Shown here: one piece after another, positions 5,266 through 5,318 of the stretch | Layout: each line of letters begins with the position of its first letter | Numbering within the stretch: position 1 is the first letter of the stretch | Origin: CAKAHY01 sp963522175 | GTDB taxonomy: Bacteria; Bacillota; Clostridia; Lachnospirales; Lachnospiraceae | Reading direction: 5' to 3' | DNA length: 5,318 bases | Assembly: GCA_963522175.1 (NCBI GenBank) | Contig: CAUQXC010000027.1 | Location: 1-5,318, forward strand | Translations under genes and position numbers: made by a program | Notes under the pieces: generated by a model | The model's database searches: none | Told to the model about the DNA's origin: nothing | The model's input: the letters and a program-made list of their open reading frames with translations, nothing else

Positions 5266-5318
5266 CAAGTTATAAAAGTGTTGAAATAGGTGCTTTTAGG
5301 ATTTTAAAAGAAATCAGT

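Noticed and set aside
5273..5298. TAAAAG/CTTTTA hairpin after the recombinase as a terminator
   Set aside because: The stem is short and AT-rich with a 14-nt loop and no following T-run; the window ends too soon to judge.

Overview
The window reads as part of an integrative or conjugative element in a low-GC Gram-positive host, most likely an anaerobic member of the Clostridia or a related Firmicute. The grounds are AT-rich DNA, strong AGGAGG-type ribosome binding sites, TTG and GTG starts, and a gene set (ABC exporter, MATE pump, stand-alone sigma region 4-like protein, tiny SHOCT-like protein, large serine recombinase) typical of Tn916/Tn1549-like or clostridial CTn elements. All supported genes are on the plus strand. 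Species and element name cannot be fixed from the sequence alone.

Layout. 1-686: 3' end of an ABC exporter gene (complete ATPase domain; its membrane domain lies off the left edge). 718-2064: a MATE-family multidrug efflux protein, 31 nt downstream and probably co-transcribed; together they form an export cargo module. 2065-2385: no intact gene of normal size. This stretch holds a short ORF that looks like a frameshifted or truncated membrane-protein start, then a leader with a perfect small palindrome, a textbook intrinsic terminator, and a sequence that can pair with the next gene's Shine-Dalgarno. 2386-2796: sigma-70 region 4-like regulator, with a second textbook intrinsic terminator inside its coding sequence. 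2797-3258: no gene, but two overlapping hairpins, a boxA-like antitermination motif, and about 270 nt of apparently folded RNA. 3259-3405: a 48-residue SHOCT-like protein. 3466-5265: a large serine recombinase with its own extended -10 promoter.

The most interesting part is 2281-3258. It looks like a layered RNA switch between cargo and regulatory/recombination genes. A leader terminator shares one arm with an element that can mask the sigma-gene ribosome binding site. An intragenic terminator should fire only when that gene is not translated. Downstream, a boxA-like sequence precedes a compact multi-helix RNA whose 5' and 3' ends can pair. My reading (inference) is that transcript read-through, translation and recombinase expression are coupled through RNA structure and possibly Nus-factor antitermination. 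All structures were found by eye and no folding or covariance calculation was run.
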